Assembly: GCA_030637515.1 (NCBI GenBank)
Contig: DAOWGM010000073.1
Span: forward strand, 1 to 64,000
Direction of reading: 5' to 3'
Source of the DNA: Bacteroidales bacterium
Lineage (GTDB): Bacteria; Bacteroidota; Bacteroidia; Bacteroidales; UBA12077
DNA: 64,000 nt
Shown: piece after piece, positions 1-11,331 of the stretch
How positions within the stretch are numbered: position 1 is the stretch's first letter
How the letters are laid out: each line of letters starts with the position of its first letter
The notes under the pieces: generated by a model
What the model saw: the letters and a program-made list of their open reading frames with translations, nothing else
Databases searched by the model: none
What the model was told of the DNA's origin: nothing
Translations under genes and position numbers: made by a program

Positions 1-1
1 A

Positions 2-169
2 AAGATTTTTATATCACTAACAAAGGATGGCTCACAAATCACAGAATTAATTAATAAGCGAATAAAAGAACGGTTTCATAAAGACATTGATGTGTTGTCA
101 CAAAATGAACTGGATGATTTAGAAAAAGGATTGAAAGTATTAAATAAATTATGTACGATAAATGAATAA
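2..169 (+). CDS. C-terminal fragment of a MarR-family-like transcriptional regulator (truncated by window edge)
   Basis: Frame 2 is open from base 2: KIFISLTKDGSQITELINKRIKERFHKDIDVLSQNELDDLEKGLKVLNKLCTINE*; resembles the MarR wing and C-terminal helix. Confidence 0.5.
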   Translation, partial: KIFISLTKDGSQITELINKRIKERFHKDIDVLSQNELDDLEKGLKVLNKLCTINE

Positions 170-315
170 TACCGTTTATTATTCAAAATGCCATATTTAT
201 GAAAAAATATGGATTGAATATATAACGGCATTAACTATTCTATAACTTCAAAATAATGTTAATGATACGAAATTTTAAAGAAGAATAGGTATAATAAAAT
301 TAGGAGAAAATTATA

Positions 316-924
316 ATGAAAAATAAGTTTGATAAAAGAATAATTAATGTAAAAACACAGAATGAAGATATACGAAAGTTTATTAATCATTCTGACGCAT
401 TTATTGAAGCCCAATTTAACCCGGTAATTAGTAAGCCATTTGGCGAAAGTGTAAGTCTTGCTATATCGCAAGTAAACGGATGCAAACTTTGTAGTTATAC
501 TCATGCAAAGAATGCATTAAAGGCTGGAATGACAGAAGAAGAAGTTGAGTTTTTATTATCAGGTGGTTTTGATAATGCACCTAAGGAACAACTAGAGGCT
601 TTGCTTTTTGCCCAACATTATGCAGATACAAATGGATATCCTGATCCTGATGCAAAACAGAAGCTGTTAGATACATATGGTGAAGAAAAAATAAACGATA
701 TTATGTCGCATATCTTAATGATGATGTTAACTAATCTACATGGAAATGTAATGGAGGCATTTACATTACGACTTAAGGGTAGAGCTGTTGAATATAGTAG
801 CTTTTGGCAAGAAATAGCTGTTACAATTAATTTCTTTAAAGTCATGCCCTTTATACTTTATAAGATGTTAAAATATAAATTTCTTGGAACAAAAAGAAAT
901 AGGAATAGTGTTGTGTTCGGTTAG
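316..924 (+). CDS. Carboxymuconolactone decarboxylase / AhpD-like protein
   Basis: CKLCSYTHAKNALKAGMTEEEV: CxxC...H motif of the AhpD family. Confidence 0.85.
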   Translation: MKNKFDKRIINVKTQNEDIRKFINHSDAFIEAQFNPVISKPFGESVSLAISQVNGCKLCSYTHAKNALKAGMTEEEVEFLLSGGFDNAPKEQLEALLFAQHYADTNGYPDPDAKQKLLDTYGEEKINDIMSHILMMMLTNLHGNVMEAFTLRLKGRAVEYSSFWQEIAVTINFFKVMPFILYKMLKYKFLGTKRNRNSVVFG

Positions 925-965
925 CTGAAAATTGTAAGATAAATTTAATTATAAATAATAGTAAA

Positions 966-1412
966 ATGAGAGAACCATTAAACATTTCCATAAACTGGAA
1001 AGAGAAAATGCAATTTATTGCAACAAATGACAAAACAGATTTTGAGGTTGCTATTGATGTGCCTTATGTAGAAGAAGGTGGAGAAAAAAAAGGAACAACT
1101 CCTAAACATTTATTTTTGCAATCTATTGCGGGATGTACAGGGCAAATAGTTGTAATGTTTTTAAGAAAAATGAAAGTAGAAATGCCTTCTGAATTTAGTA
1201 TTGATATTACAGGAAAATTAACTTCTGAACATCCGATGTACTTTGAAAATATTGCTATTACCTATACAGTTGAAGGGAATACTGATGTAAATAAATTGAA
1301 AAAAGTTATTGAAATGAGTGAAAAACAATATTGCGGTCTTACATTAATGGTAAGTAAAATGGCAAATATTGATTCGAAACTATTTTTAAATGGAGAGAAT
1401 ATAGAACTTTAA
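966..1412 (+). CDS. OsmC family protein
   Basis: SIAGCTGQIVVMFLRKM and EMSEKQYCGLTLMVSK (OsmC Cys motifs). Confidence 0.85.
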   Translation: MREPLNISINWKEKMQFIATNDKTDFEVAIDVPYVEEGGEKKGTTPKHLFLQSIAGCTGQIVVMFLRKMKVEMPSEFSIDITGKLTSEHPMYFENIAITYTVEGNTDVNKLKKVIEMSEKQYCGLTLMVSKMANIDSKLFLNGENIEL

Positions 1413-1577
1413 ATAAAGTAATAACTTAACAACCTTGTGTATTAAATCTGCCCTGCTAATTACCTGAACCTTACAAAGCCCAATTTCTTAATATTTTCAT
1501 ATGATTTAGAATTTCAATATTAATTGAAATTTGCTAATAGTATTTTGTAATTTTATGATTCAAATAAATCATAAAAA

Positions 1578-3221
1578 ATGAAAAAGATTTCAGGTATATT
1601 ATTAGTAGTGTTAATACTTTCAATGTCTTGTAATAATAAAGAGCAAGTTAGCTTAATAATTACTAATGTAAAGGTTTATACTGTAAACAGTAACTTTGAA
1701 CTTGCAGAAAGTTTTGCAGTAAAAGATGGTAAATTCATTGCTATTGGGACATCAAAAGAAATATTATCGAAATATAGTTCTGATCAGGTAATTGATTTAA
1801 AAGGTAAATATGTGTATCCTGGATTTATTGATGCTCATAGTCATTTTTATGGTTATTGCATGACATTACTGCAAGCAAATTTGCGTGGTACAAAATCATT
1901 CGATGAAATATTGGAAGTAATTAAAGCACATGATGAAAAATACAATTCTGATTGGGTTTTAGGTAGAAGCTTGGATCAAAATGATTGGGAAATAAAAGAA
2001 TTTCCAACAAAAGAGAAACTTGATGAATTGTTTCCTGATAAGCCTGTTTATTTAAAACGAGTTGACGGACATGCTGCAATAGCAAATTCTAAAGCACTTG
2101 AATTAGCAGGAATTACAAATAAGACACAGGTTGATGGAGGTAAAATATATTTAAAAAACGGAGAACCAACAGGAGTTCTAATCGATAATGCTATGACTCT
2201 TGTTAGTGATTTAATTCCGGATACCGAAAAAGAAACTGCTATTAAAGCAATTAAACAAGGAGAACAGAGTTGTTTTGCGGTTGGCTTAACATCTGTATGT
2301 GATGCCGGTTTATATAAAAAACAAATACTGTTGATAGATTCTCTTCAAAATATTGGCGAAATGAATATGCGTATATATGCAATGCTTGAACCAACCGAAG
2401 AAAATATAGAGCATTTCGTGAAAAAAGGGATTTATAAAACAGATTATCTAAATGTAAGATCAATTAAACTTTATGCTGATGGAGCGTTGGGATCACGTGG
2501 TGCATGTTTAATTGAACCATATTCCGATGATCCTGGAAATTATGGTTTGATAGTAGAACCTGTTAAGTTCTATCATGAAATGTGTAAAGTGGCTATTGAA
2601 AATAATTATCAGATTAATACTCATGCAATTGGTGATTCTGCAAACAGATTAATGCTGGATATTTATTCTGAATATTTAAAAGAACCTAACGATAGGCGTT
2701 GGAGAATCGAGCATTCGCAGGTAATTCATCCTGACGATGTTGATAAATTTGGAAAGTATAATATTATTCCATCAATTCAATCAACGCATTGTACATCGGA
2801 TATGTATTGGGCTGATGAAAGGTTAGGAGAGAATCGAATAAAAAGTGCCTATATATATAAGGTATTACTTGATCAAAATGGATGGATTCCAAATGGAACA
2901 GATTTCCCTGTCGAAAAGATTGATCCACGTTTAACTTTTTACGCATCTGTTTCCAGAAAAGATGTTGAAGGATATCCTGAAAACGGTTTTCAAACCGAAA
3001 ATGCTTTAACACGAGAAGAAACTTTAAAATCAATGACTATTTGGGCCGCAAAAGCTGCATTTGAAGAAAATGAAAAGGGGAGCATTGAAGTTGGTAAATT
3101 TGCTGATTTTATTGTTTTAGACAAAGATATTATGGAAGTTGATGAAGTCGAAATTCCTAACATTAAAATATTAAATACGTATATATCCGGAGAGAAACAA
3201 TTTGACTTGGAAGATATCTAA
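1578..3221 (+). CDS. Amidohydrolase family protein (YtcJ-like), probable lipoprotein
   Basis: PGFIDAHSHFYGY, INTHAIGDSAN, IPNGTDFPVE; N-terminal signal with lipobox-like LSMSC. Confidence 0.9.
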   Translation: MKKISGILLVVLILSMSCNNKEQVSLIITNVKVYTVNSNFELAESFAVKDGKFIAIGTSKEILSKYSSDQVIDLKGKYVYPGFIDAHSHFYGYCMTLLQANLRGTKSFDEILEVIKAHDEKYNSDWVLGRSLDQNDWEIKEFPTKEKLDELFPDKPVYLKRVDGHAAIANSKALELAGITNKTQVDGGKIYLKNGEPTGVLIDNAMTLVSDLIPDTEKETAIKAIKQGEQSCFAVGLTSVCDAGLYKKQILLIDSLQNIGEMNMRIYAMLEPTEENIEHFVKKGIYKTDYLNVRSIKLYADGALGSRGACLIEPYSDDPGNYGLIVEPVKFYHEMCKVAIENNYQINTHAIGDSANRLMLDIYSEYLKEPNDRRWRIEHSQVIHPDDVDKFGKYNIIPSIQSTHCTSDMYWADERLGENRIKSAYIYKVLLDQNGWIPNGTDFPVEKIDPRLTFYASVSRKDVEGYPENGFQTENALTREETLKSMTIWAAKAAFEENEKGSIEVGKFADFIVLDKDIMEVDEVEIPNIKILNTYISGEKQFDLEDI

Positions 3222-3248
3222 CCCTAATTTCTTAATTTAAATTATAAT

Positions 3249-3276
3249 GAATCCATACAGTTTTTTGTATGGATTC
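3249..3276. repeat. Perfect 10-bp inverted repeat (hairpin) downstream of the amidohydrolase
   Basis: GAATCCATAC-AGTTTTTT-GTATGGATTC; no following T-tract, so terminator role uncertain. Confidence 0.5.
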
Positions 3277-3393
3277 TCCATTTGTAGATGAAATTATGTT
3301 GTTGGTTGAAAAGACTTTAATCTTAAAATAATGGCATATATATTTACTCGTATTATAATATTTTGTAAATTTATTTGCAAAATATGTTAAACA

Positions 3394-3975
3394 ATGAATC
3401 CAGCACCATTAATGAAGAAGTTCTTTGATAGATTCTATGACATGCCTTTATTTGAATGGGAGAATTATTGCAAATTAGGAGAAATCATTACAGTTGGTAA
3501 AGAAAAGATTCTGAAAGAAGCGTACTCAACTGAAAAGTATCTTAACTTTTTTATAAAAGGCAGTGGAGGTATTCTGTTATGGAATAAGAATAATTTTATA
3601 TGAACCGAAATTTCATATGAAGGTATATTTTTTAGCGATTATCTCTCGCTGGTAACTCAAAGACCGACTCCCTATGAATTAATGACTTTTGAAGATTCTA
3701 TTTTATTTAGAATCTCAGTTCAAAATATTAATAAATATACAAATGAGAATAAATATGGTGAAATAATATGGAGGTATGCGTATCAGGGTTTGTATGTTGA
3801 CAAACTAACTCAGCAGCTTGAGTTATTAACTAAAACAGCAGCTGAACGATATAAATTGATTTTTGAAAAACACTCATATATAATTAAATACGTACCACAA
3901 CAATATATAGCTTCACTTTTAGGAATTACACCACAAAGTCTCTGTAGAATTAAAAAAGAATTAAAAGTTTCATAA
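3394..3975 (+). pseudogene. Crp/Fnr-family regulator interrupted by one in-frame TGA (3601-3603)
   Basis: ORFs 3394..3603 and 3682..3975 share a frame; readthrough gives ...WNKNNFI*TEISYEGIFFSDYLSLVTQRPTPYELMTFEDS... with C-terminal HTH LLGITPQSLCRIKKE. Confidence 0.75.
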
Positions 3976-4040
3976 TTAACATATGGTAATTGTTTATTTT
4001 TTCTTTTTGGTTTCATTTGTTGAAGACTAAAAACAAAAAA

Positions 4041-4934
4041 ATGAAATTAATTCTACTAAAAGTAATTTTAGCAATTTTCTGCCTTTTTTATATAAAGGCA
4101 ATTAAGTCTCAGAATTTAGAAAATGCAATATTTGAGCAGGATTGTAATGATTCTATTCCTATGATTTTTGCCCCTGAAATTGTTTCAACACAATATGCTG
4201 AATTTGGTATAACTATTACGCCTGATTATCCTGAAATATATTTCACCAGAAGAGGGGAAATGCCAAATCCAAGAGCAGGAAAAATAATGGTAATGAAAAT
4301 GTTAAACGGGAACTGGCAAAAGCCTGAAATTGCATCTTTTTCAGGTAAGTATAATGATATGGAGCCATTAATTACACCTGACGGCAGAAAATTAATTTTT
4401 GGTTCAAATAGACCAATTATAGATCAAAACGAACCAGGTAAATTCCTTCAGTGGTATGTAACAAGAACAGATTCAGGATGGAACGAAGCAATAATTATGG
4501 GAGAGCCTTTTGATAATCGTTTTGTAATGTATCCTACAGTAGCAAATAACGGGAATTTATATTATACATCTGAAGATGGAATTTACATGTCGAATTTTGC
4601 GTATGGAATATATCAGCATCCAAAAAAACTTGTTGATGAAATTAATTCCCTTCCAAGAGCAGCACATCCATTTATTAGCCCTGATGAAAGATATATAATA
4701 TTTGATGCACAACCCAGAGGTCCTATGAAATCTGATATATTTATATCATACAATAAAAATGGTAGTTGGTCTAAAGCAATAAAACTTGGCGGGGAAATTA
4801 ATAAAGCAGAAACACAGGCAATTCCATTTATTTCATATGATGGGAAATATTTGTTTTTTGTAAGAAACGGAGATATTTACATTATAAAAACCGAGTTTGT
4901 TGAAGAATTAAAATTAGTGTTAGATGATAAGTGA
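4041..4934 (+). CDS. PD40/TolB-like beta-propeller protein, secreted
   Basis: Signal peptide from ATG 4041; PLITPDGRKLIFGSNRP and HPFISPDERYIIFDA repeats. Confidence 0.8.
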   Translation: MKLILLKVILAIFCLFYIKAIKSQNLENAIFEQDCNDSIPMIFAPEIVSTQYAEFGITITPDYPEIYFTRRGEMPNPRAGKIMVMKMLNGNWQKPEIASFSGKYNDMEPLITPDGRKLIFGSNRPIIDQNEPGKFLQWYVTRTDSGWNEAIIMGEPFDNRFVMYPTVANNGNLYYTSEDGIYMSNFAYGIYQHPKKLVDEINSLPRAAHPFISPDERYIIFDAQPRGPMKSDIFISYNKNGSWSKAIKLGGEINKAETQAIPFISYDGKYLFFVRNGDIYIIKTEFVEELKLVLDDK

Positions 4935-4946
4935 ATTTCAAAAGGT

Positions 4947-4978
4947 TATTCAAATTATATTTTTCAATAATTTGAATA
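4947..4978. terminator. 12-bp inverted repeat between convergent genes
   Basis: TATTCAAATTAT-N8-ATAATTTGAATA. Confidence 0.5.
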
Positions 4979-4982
4979 GTAA

Positions 4983-6254
4983 TTAAAGATCCGTACGTTG
5001 TATAAGTTTTTCAAGATATCTTGATTTCACCTGTTTGCTTGCCATAATTTGTTTGAAAGGGGGAAGTTTTAAAATCACACCTAATACAGCAGCCATTGCT
5101 CTATGATTCCATAATACTTGATTGTCAAATATCAAATTTTGCAATTTTCCACGTTCAATAGCCATAATAACAGCTCTGTGAGTTCCATTTAATGGAGTAA
5201 TAACTCTTTCAGGTCTTGATTTTAAAACGATACTATTTTTATTACAAACACGAATACAAACACCACATCCCAAACATCTTTCATCACCTACAATCACAAC
5301 TTTTTCATTAGAATTTTCTTGTACTTCAATTCTAATTGCATCAACTGGACATTTTTTCTCACATAAACCACAAGCATTACAATTTTCAGAATTTATTTCA
5401 GGAATAAAATTACTTGTATGAACCGGATTCATTATTGCAAAACGTTTTGATGCAAGTAATGCTTCGCAACAACATCCGCAGCAATTACATATAAAACTTA
5501 TATCTTCGCGAACATTTTCACCAAACTGTACTAAGTTGTGATCATATGCTTTATCTAATAAATCAAGACATTCGTTTTTATCAATATTTCTTGCATGTCC
5601 ATGTTTGGTTAAAGATCTTGCTACATTGTTAAAGGTCATGCAAATTTCCATTGGAGCATCACAATTTCTTCCAATATGTTCCATTTTATGTCGACAATAG
5701 CATACTCCAACACCAATGTGTGTTGCGTTTTTAATCACCTCGGAAGCTCTTTCGTAATCTAAAACATGTATAGCATTTTCATTTGACAATACCGATTCAT
5801 TTACAAAAACTCTTCCTAATTTTGTTTCTCCTTCCGTAAATAAACTTTTAATAAAATCTTCTTCAACATTCATGTATTGATAAAAGAGTTCACTTAAAAC
5901 CTTTTGATCAATGTCTTTTCTTATTCGCATTAAAGAAAACTCAAAGAAACCTGCCATAGGAGGTGGAAGAACATATTGCATTTCTTCATTTTGTTCAATA
6001 TCAATAAGTATAGCACGACTTGCAAGCTTGTCAAGAATATATTGAGTTTTAATTAGCTCTATTTTCCATAATTTGCTTGCCTTTTCAGCAGTAAAAGGTT
6101 TTATAGGTAGTAAAGCTACCAGCTCAGCTTCCTTTTCATCAAAAAGCATTTTCAGAATTTTATATAATAATTCTGATGGAGTAACGCCTTGTGGAAATTT
6201 ATTTAATCTGTTAATCAAATGATCATAAGATGTCTTTATTGTTTTATGTGCCAT
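4983..6254 (-). CDS. 4Fe-4S ferredoxin-domain protein (oxidoreductase)
   Basis: CNACGLCEKKCPVDA and CLGCGVCIRVCNKNS clusters plus Cys-rich GVCYCRHK and CNCCGCCCE. Confidence 0.85.
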   Translation of the reverse strand: MAHKTIKTSYDHLINRLNKFPQGVTPSELLYKILKMLFDEKEAELVALLPIKPFTAEKASKLWKIELIKTQYILDKLASRAILIDIEQNEEMQYVLPPPMAGFFEFSLMRIRKDIDQKVLSELFYQYMNVEEDFIKSLFTEGETKLGRVFVNESVLSNENAIHVLDYERASEVIKNATHIGVGVCYCRHKMEHIGRNCDAPMEICMTFNNVARSLTKHGHARNIDKNECLDLLDKAYDHNLVQFGENVREDISFICNCCGCCCEALLASKRFAIMNPVHTSNFIPEINSENCNACGLCEKKCPVDAIRIEVQENSNEKVVIVGDERCLGCGVCIRVCNKNSIVLKSRPERVITPLNGTHRAVIMAIERGKLQNLIFDNQVLWNHRAMAAVLGVILKLPPFKQIMASKQVKSRYLEKLIQRTDL

Positions 6255-6390
6255 AACTGAAATAGAAAATCTTAATTATTAAAAATAAGAAATCTTTTTA
6301 AATCCTTTTTCATATTTAGATATATTCATGCATTTTTATACTTTTGCAAGCTCGGATAAAGTACTATTCGAAACTGATAAATATTATAAA

Positions 6391-7971
6391 ATGGGGTTTA
6401 AGGAAGAGATACAACGTAGAAGAACATTTGGAATTGTTAGTCATCCAGATGCAGGAAAAACAACATTAACAGAGAAGTTATTATTGTTTGGTGGTGCTAT
6501 TCATGTTGCTGGAGCTGTTAAGAGTAATAAAATTAAAAAAACGGCTACTTCCGACTTTATGGAAATAGAACGTCAGCGTGGTATTTCTGTGGCAACTTCT
6601 GTTATGGGTTTTGAATATAAAGGAAGAAAGATCAATATTCTTGATACTCCTGGTCACCAGGATTTTGCTGAAGATACTTTTCGTACTTTAACTGCTGTTG
6701 ATAGTGTTATTATTGTTATTGACTCAGCAAAAGGAGTAGAGCCTCAAACCAGAAAATTAATGGAAGTTTGTCGCATGCGTAAAACTCCTGTTATGGTTTT
6801 TATTAACAAGCTTGATCGTAGTGGTAAAGATCCGTTTGAGTTACTTGACGAAATTGAAAATGAACTACAAATATTTGTTCGCCCATTAAGTTGGCCAATA
6901 AGTAATGGTCCAACTTTTAAAGGTGTTTATAATTTATATGAAGAAAAACTCAACCTTTTTAGTGGTGAGGATAAACAAAATATAGAGGAATCAATAGAGT
7001 TTAAGGATGTAAATAGTCCTGAATTAGAAGATTATATTGGAGATCAATATGCAAATACTCTTCGAGAAGAATTAGAACTTATTACAGAAGTATATCCTAA
7101 TTTTGAAAATGATGATTATTTGTCTGCTGATCTGGCTCCAGTATTTTTTGGAAGTGCATTAAATAACTTTGGAGTAAAAGAACTTTTGGAGTGCTTCATT
7201 AATATAGCGCCTTTCCCAAGAGTTATTTCAGCTGAAGAAAGAGATATTGATCCTTTTGAAAATAAATTCTCCGGATTTATATTTAAGATTCATGCTAATA
7301 TGGATCCTAATCATAGAGACCGTTTAGCTTTTGTAAAAATATGTTCAGGAAGTTTTAAGCGAAATACAAACTACTTACATGTTGGAACAGGTAAAAAGTT
7401 AAAATTCCCTTCACCTACGGCATTTATGGCAGAAAAAAAGTCAATTGTAGATGAAGCTTATCCTGGAGATATTGTTGGTATACACGATACGGGTAATTTT
7501 AAAATTGGAGATACATTGACAGAAGGCGAAGTAGTACATTTTAAAGGACTTCCAAGCTTTTCACCAGAAATGTTCCGTTATGTTGAAAACGCCGATCCAA
7601 TGAAGTATAAGCAATTAGCAAAAGGATTAGATCAGCTTATGGATGAAGGTGTTGCACAACTTTTTACTAACAAATTCAATGGACGTAAAATTATTGGAAC
7701 AGTTGGACAGCTTCAGTTTGATGTTATTCAATTCCGATTAGAACACGAATATGGTGCTAAATGTAAATACGAATCTATTCAAATGCATAAAGCCTGTTGG
7801 ATTCAATCTGAGGATAAAACTCAGATTGAGGATTTTAGAAAAAGAAAATATGCCAATATTGCTATTGATAAACGGGGACGTGAAGTATTTATGGCCGATT
7901 CTCCTTATGCTTTACAAATGGCTCAAAGCAAATTCGATAAAATAAATTTCCATTTTACTTCAGAATTTTAA
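6391..7971 (+). CDS. prfC: Peptide chain release factor 3
   Basis: [48 protein letters not shown] 6391 fits the RF3 N-terminus better than 6328. Confidence 0.95.
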   Translation: MGFKEEIQRRRTFGIVSHPDAGKTTLTEKLLLFGGAIHVAGAVKSNKIKKTATSDFMEIERQRGISVATSVMGFEYKGRKINILDTPGHQDFAEDTFRTLTAVDSVIIVIDSAKGVEPQTRKLMEVCRMRKTPVMVFINKLDRSGKDPFELLDEIENELQIFVRPLSWPISNGPTFKGVYNLYEEKLNLFSGEDKQNIEESIEFKDVNSPELEDYIGDQYANTLREELELITEVYPNFENDDYLSADLAPVFFGSALNNFGVKELLECFINIAPFPRVISAEERDIDPFENKFSGFIFKIHANMDPNHRDRLAFVKICSGSFKRNTNYLHVGTGKKLKFPSPTAFMAEKKSIVDEAYPGDIVGIHDTGNFKIGDTLTEGEVVHFKGLPSFSPEMFRYVENADPMKYKQLAKGLDQLMDEGVAQLFTNKFNGRKIIGTVGQLQFDVIQFRLEHEYGAKCKYESIQMHKACWIQSEDKTQIEDFRKRKYANIAIDKRGREVFMADSPYALQMAQSKFDKINFHFTSEF

Positions 7972-8036
7972 ATTCAGATTAAACCTTTTTAAGACAAGAA
8001 GGTCTTTTAATTGTGGGAATTTAAAAAGCGAGAAAA

Positions 8037-10484
8037 GTGAAAAACATAGTTTTTGGTATATTGATAATTGGGTTATCAGTTCTAAGTTTTAAAGTTAATG
8101 CCTTAAATAATGATAAGCGGACGCTGGAAGTAGTTAAAGTGTCTGAATCTCCAAAAATAGATGGTATTCTTGATGAATCAGTTTGGTTGAATGCAGCTGT
8201 AGCAAAAGACTTTTACCAATATGCGCCTTATAATGGAGTAAAACCTTCATTGCCAACTACTGTTAAAATTATCTATGACGACCATGCTATTTACTTTGCA
8301 GCAATTCTTACAGATAACCAACCTGATAGTATTCTAAAAGATTTATCAACAAGAGACTCGTTTGATGGAGCCAATGCAGATTTATTTGCTGTTGGTATAA
8401 ATACATTTAATGATGGTATTAATGCTGTGAACTTTATGGTTTCAGCTGCTGGTATTCAGTCTGATGCAAAAATTACAGGAGAAGAAGGTGATGCAAACTG
8501 GGATGCTGTTTGGGAAAGTGCTGTTAAGATAACAGAAAACGGTTGGATAGTAGAATTAAAGATTCCATATTCTGCCTTAAGATTTTCCAAAGAGGATAAT
8601 CAAACATGGGGAATTCATTTTTTTAGACATATTAGAAGATACAGAGAATGGAGTACTTGGAATTTTGTTGATATTAACGTTAGAGGATTTATAAATCAAA
8701 TGGGAGAGATGTCTGGTATTAAAGATATTGAACCTCCTTTGCGCTTATCCGTTACTCCTTATGTTTCTGCTTATCTTGAGAATGATGCTGCCGGAAACAC
8801 ATGGGCTAATGATTTTAATGCCGGAATGGATTTGAAATGGGGAATGAATCAGAGCTTTACTCTTGATATGATATTAATTCCAGATTTTGGGCAAGTGCAA
8901 TCTGATGATGAAGTTTTGAATTTATCTCCCTTTGAAGTTCGTTACGATGAAAAAAGACAATATTTTACAGAAGGAACAGAACTTTTTAATAAAGGAAAAA
9001 TATTTTATTCAAGAAGAATTGGAGGATCTCCAAAAGGACCAGAAGATGTTTATGATCACTTAAAAATAAATGAAGAAGTAACAAGATATCCCGCAGAAAC
9101 AAAATTGATAAATGCAACTAAAATTTCAGGAAGAACTTCTGATGGACTCGGAATAGGTTTCTTAAACGCTATGACTGGTGCTGTAGATGCTGAAATTAAA
9201 GATACAATTACAGGAAATAAAAGATTCTATCAAACTCAGGGTTTTACTAATTATAATATGTTGGTGTTAGATCAAACTTTAAAAAATAACTCTTATGTTA
9301 GTTTTGTTAATACAAATGTTTTGCATGCAGAAGAAAATTATACAGCCAATGTTACGGGTGGTGAATTTAAATTAATGAATAAAGAAAATTCATACCAAAT
9401 TTTTGGTCGTGGAGGAGTAAGTCAGATTTATACTGATACTACTGATATAGGCCATACCTATGAAATACAACTGGCTAAAATTAAAGGTAACTTCTTGTTC
9501 GAATTAACTCATTTAATAGAGTCTGATACTTATGATCCAAATGATATGGGATATATTCGACAAAATAATGAATCAACCTGGGATCTTGAGTTAAGTTACA
9601 ATAAAAACGAACCATTCTGGAAGGTACTTAACTGGCATAATGAGATATCATTTAGACAAACAAGTTTATATAACCCAAGAAAATATTCCGATTTTGAAGT
9701 TAATTTCAGATCTAACACAACTTTTGCAAAAAGATATTTACACGTAGGTTTTTTTGCGGAGACAAAACCATTTAATCGGTACGATTATTTTGAACCAAGA
9801 GTTGATGGATGGAAATATAATCGACATAAAATGGCGTATTCAACATTATGGCTTTCAACTGATTATAGAAAGAAGCTTGCGTTAAGTGTAAGGGCGGGTG
9901 GCTGGAAGGCATTTGGATATAACCAATACGGATATAATTACAGTCTGGAGCCAAGAATAAGGTTTAGTGATAAATGGCTTCTAATATATAATCTTAACAT
10001 GCACACAGCTTTCAATACATACGGCTATATTGAAGATTATACAGATGCTATTGGAAATACAATAATTAATTTTGGTAAAAGAGATCAACAAACTTTAACT
10101 AATACATTAAATACAAACTACATATTTAATAATAAATCATCGTTAAGTTTACGAGTAAGACATTATTGGAGTAGAGTGGAATATACTGATTTTTATAGAT
10201 TGGAAGAAAATGGTGAATTAAGTAACTCAATTGGTTATGATACTTATGGCGAAGATCAAAACTATAATTACAATGCATTTACAATTGATATGAAATATTT
10301 ATGGCGTTTTGCTCCTGGAAGTGAAATGGCAATTGTATGGAAAAACGCAATTTATTCAAGTGAAACAAATATTGTAAATGATTTTTTCGATAACCTTAAC
10401 AGTACTTTTGAATCATCACAAATTAACAGTATCTCTCTAAAATTTCTTTATTACTTAGATTATCAGTATTTGGTTAAAAAATAG
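8037..10484 (+). CDS. DUF5916 protein (CBM9-like domain plus outer-membrane beta-barrel)
   Basis: PKIDGILDESVWLNA ... RSDSRD-like region (STRDSFDGANADLFAVGIN) and a long Tyr/Trp-rich barrel; GTG start. Confidence 0.85.
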   Translation: MKNIVFGILIIGLSVLSFKVNALNNDKRTLEVVKVSESPKIDGILDESVWLNAAVAKDFYQYAPYNGVKPSLPTTVKIIYDDHAIYFAAILTDNQPDSILKDLSTRDSFDGANADLFAVGINTFNDGINAVNFMVSAAGIQSDAKITGEEGDANWDAVWESAVKITENGWIVELKIPYSALRFSKEDNQTWGIHFFRHIRRYREWSTWNFVDINVRGFINQMGEMSGIKDIEPPLRLSVTPYVSAYLENDAAGNTWANDFNAGMDLKWGMNQSFTLDMILIPDFGQVQSDDEVLNLSPFEVRYDEKRQYFTEGTELFNKGKIFYSRRIGGSPKGPEDVYDHLKINEEVTRYPAETKLINATKISGRTSDGLGIGFLNAMTGAVDAEIKDTITGNKRFYQTQGFTNYNMLVLDQTLKNNSYVSFVNTNVLHAEENYTANVTGGEFKLMNKENSYQIFGRGGVSQIYTDTTDIGHTYEIQLAKIKGNFLFELTHLIESDTYDPNDMGYIRQNNESTWDLELSYNKNEPFWKVLNWHNEISFRQTSLYNPRKYSDFEVNFRSNTTFAKRYLHVGFFAETKPFNRYDYFEPRVDGWKYNRHKMAYSTLWLSTDYRKKLALSVRAGGWKAFGYNQYGYNYSLEPRIRFSDKWLLIYNLNMHTAFNTYGYIEDYTDAIGNTIINFGKRDQQTLTNTLNTNYIFNNKSSLSLRVRHYWSRVEYTDFYRLEENGELSNSIGYDTYGEDQNYNYNAFTIDMKYLWRFAPGSEMAIVWKNAIYSSETNIVNDFFDNLNSTFESSQINSISLKFLYYLDYQYLVKK

Positions 10485-10509
10485 AAAAACATAACATACA
10501 TTTAGAAAG

Positions 10510-10537
10510 AAAAGGCTCAATTTGATTGGGCCTTTTT
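10510..10537 (+). terminator. Intrinsic terminator
   Basis: AAAAGGCTCAATttgATTGGGCCTTTTTT. Confidence 0.85.
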
Positions 10538-10595
10538 TATTCTTAAAAAAATGAAGCATTTACTTTGAAATAATTATGATGCATATGCCCCTAAT

Positions 10596-10618
10596 AGCGC
10601 AAGCGTCTCGCTTGTGCT
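10596..10618. repeat. REP-like palindrome, copy 1
   Basis: AGCGCAAGCG-TCT-CGCTTGTGCT. Confidence 0.85.
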
Positions 10619-10641
10619 TTAATTAAAACAACCTTCCCAAT

Positions 10642-10665
10642 AGCGCAAGCGTCCTCGCTTGTGCT
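10642..10665. repeat. REP-like palindrome, copy 2
   Basis: AGCGCAAGCG-TCCT-CGCTTGTGCT. Confidence 0.85.
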
Positions 10666-10759
10666 ATAATTAGCTATAATTAATCCGCTTATGCTTAAAA
10701 AACTCACTAAACATTTACCCATAACAGTTATCTCATAGAAAAACGCTATCTTTAATTTC

Positions 10760-11308
10760 ATGAGTAGAAAATATAAATTCAGAGATCAAGATAAACCATA
10801 CTTTATAACATTTGCCACCTTTAACTGGATAGATATTTTTACCAGACGTATTTACAAAGACATCCTTGTTGATGCAATTAATCATTGCATTAAAGAAAAA
10901 GGATTGGTAGTATATGCTTGGTGTATTATGTCAAATCATGTTCATATGATTATTGCTACTCAAGATGAATTATTGCAAAATATAATGCGTGATTTAAAAG
11001 GTTTCTCTGCTAAACAAATTTTGAAAGAAATTGAAAATAACCCGCAAGAAAGCAGAAAAGAGTGGATGATGTCGTTGTTTGAAGTAGCAGGACAAAAAAA
11101 CTCAAACAATACTAAATACCAATTTTGGTAACAACATAACCATCCATTAGTGCTCGATAATCCTGTTGTTTTCGAACAAAAACTAAATTACATACACAAC
11201 AATCCCATAAAAGCAGGTTTTATTGATTTTCCTGAACATTATCCTTACAGTAGTGCCAAAGATTATGCCGACGATAAAGGACTTATTGATATTACTTTAC
11301 CTTTCTAA
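10760..11308 (+). pseudogene. REP-associated tyrosine transposase (RAYT, Y1 HUH) with premature stop at 11129-11131
   Basis: HUH motif SNHVHMII; same-frame continuation after TAA: QHNHPLVLDNPVVFEQKLNYIHNNPIKAGFIDFPEHYPYSSAKDYADDKG. Confidence 0.9.
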
Positions 11309-11331
11309 TTAAGTAAACTTTAACTATTTGT

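Noticed and set aside
3601-3660. Selenocysteine insertion at the UGA in the Crp-like gene
   Set aside because: The only downstream hairpin (AGCGA-N7-TCGCT) is short, begins 31 nt after UGA and lacks a SECIS-like apical loop; no sel genes in the window. Retained only as a remote alternative.
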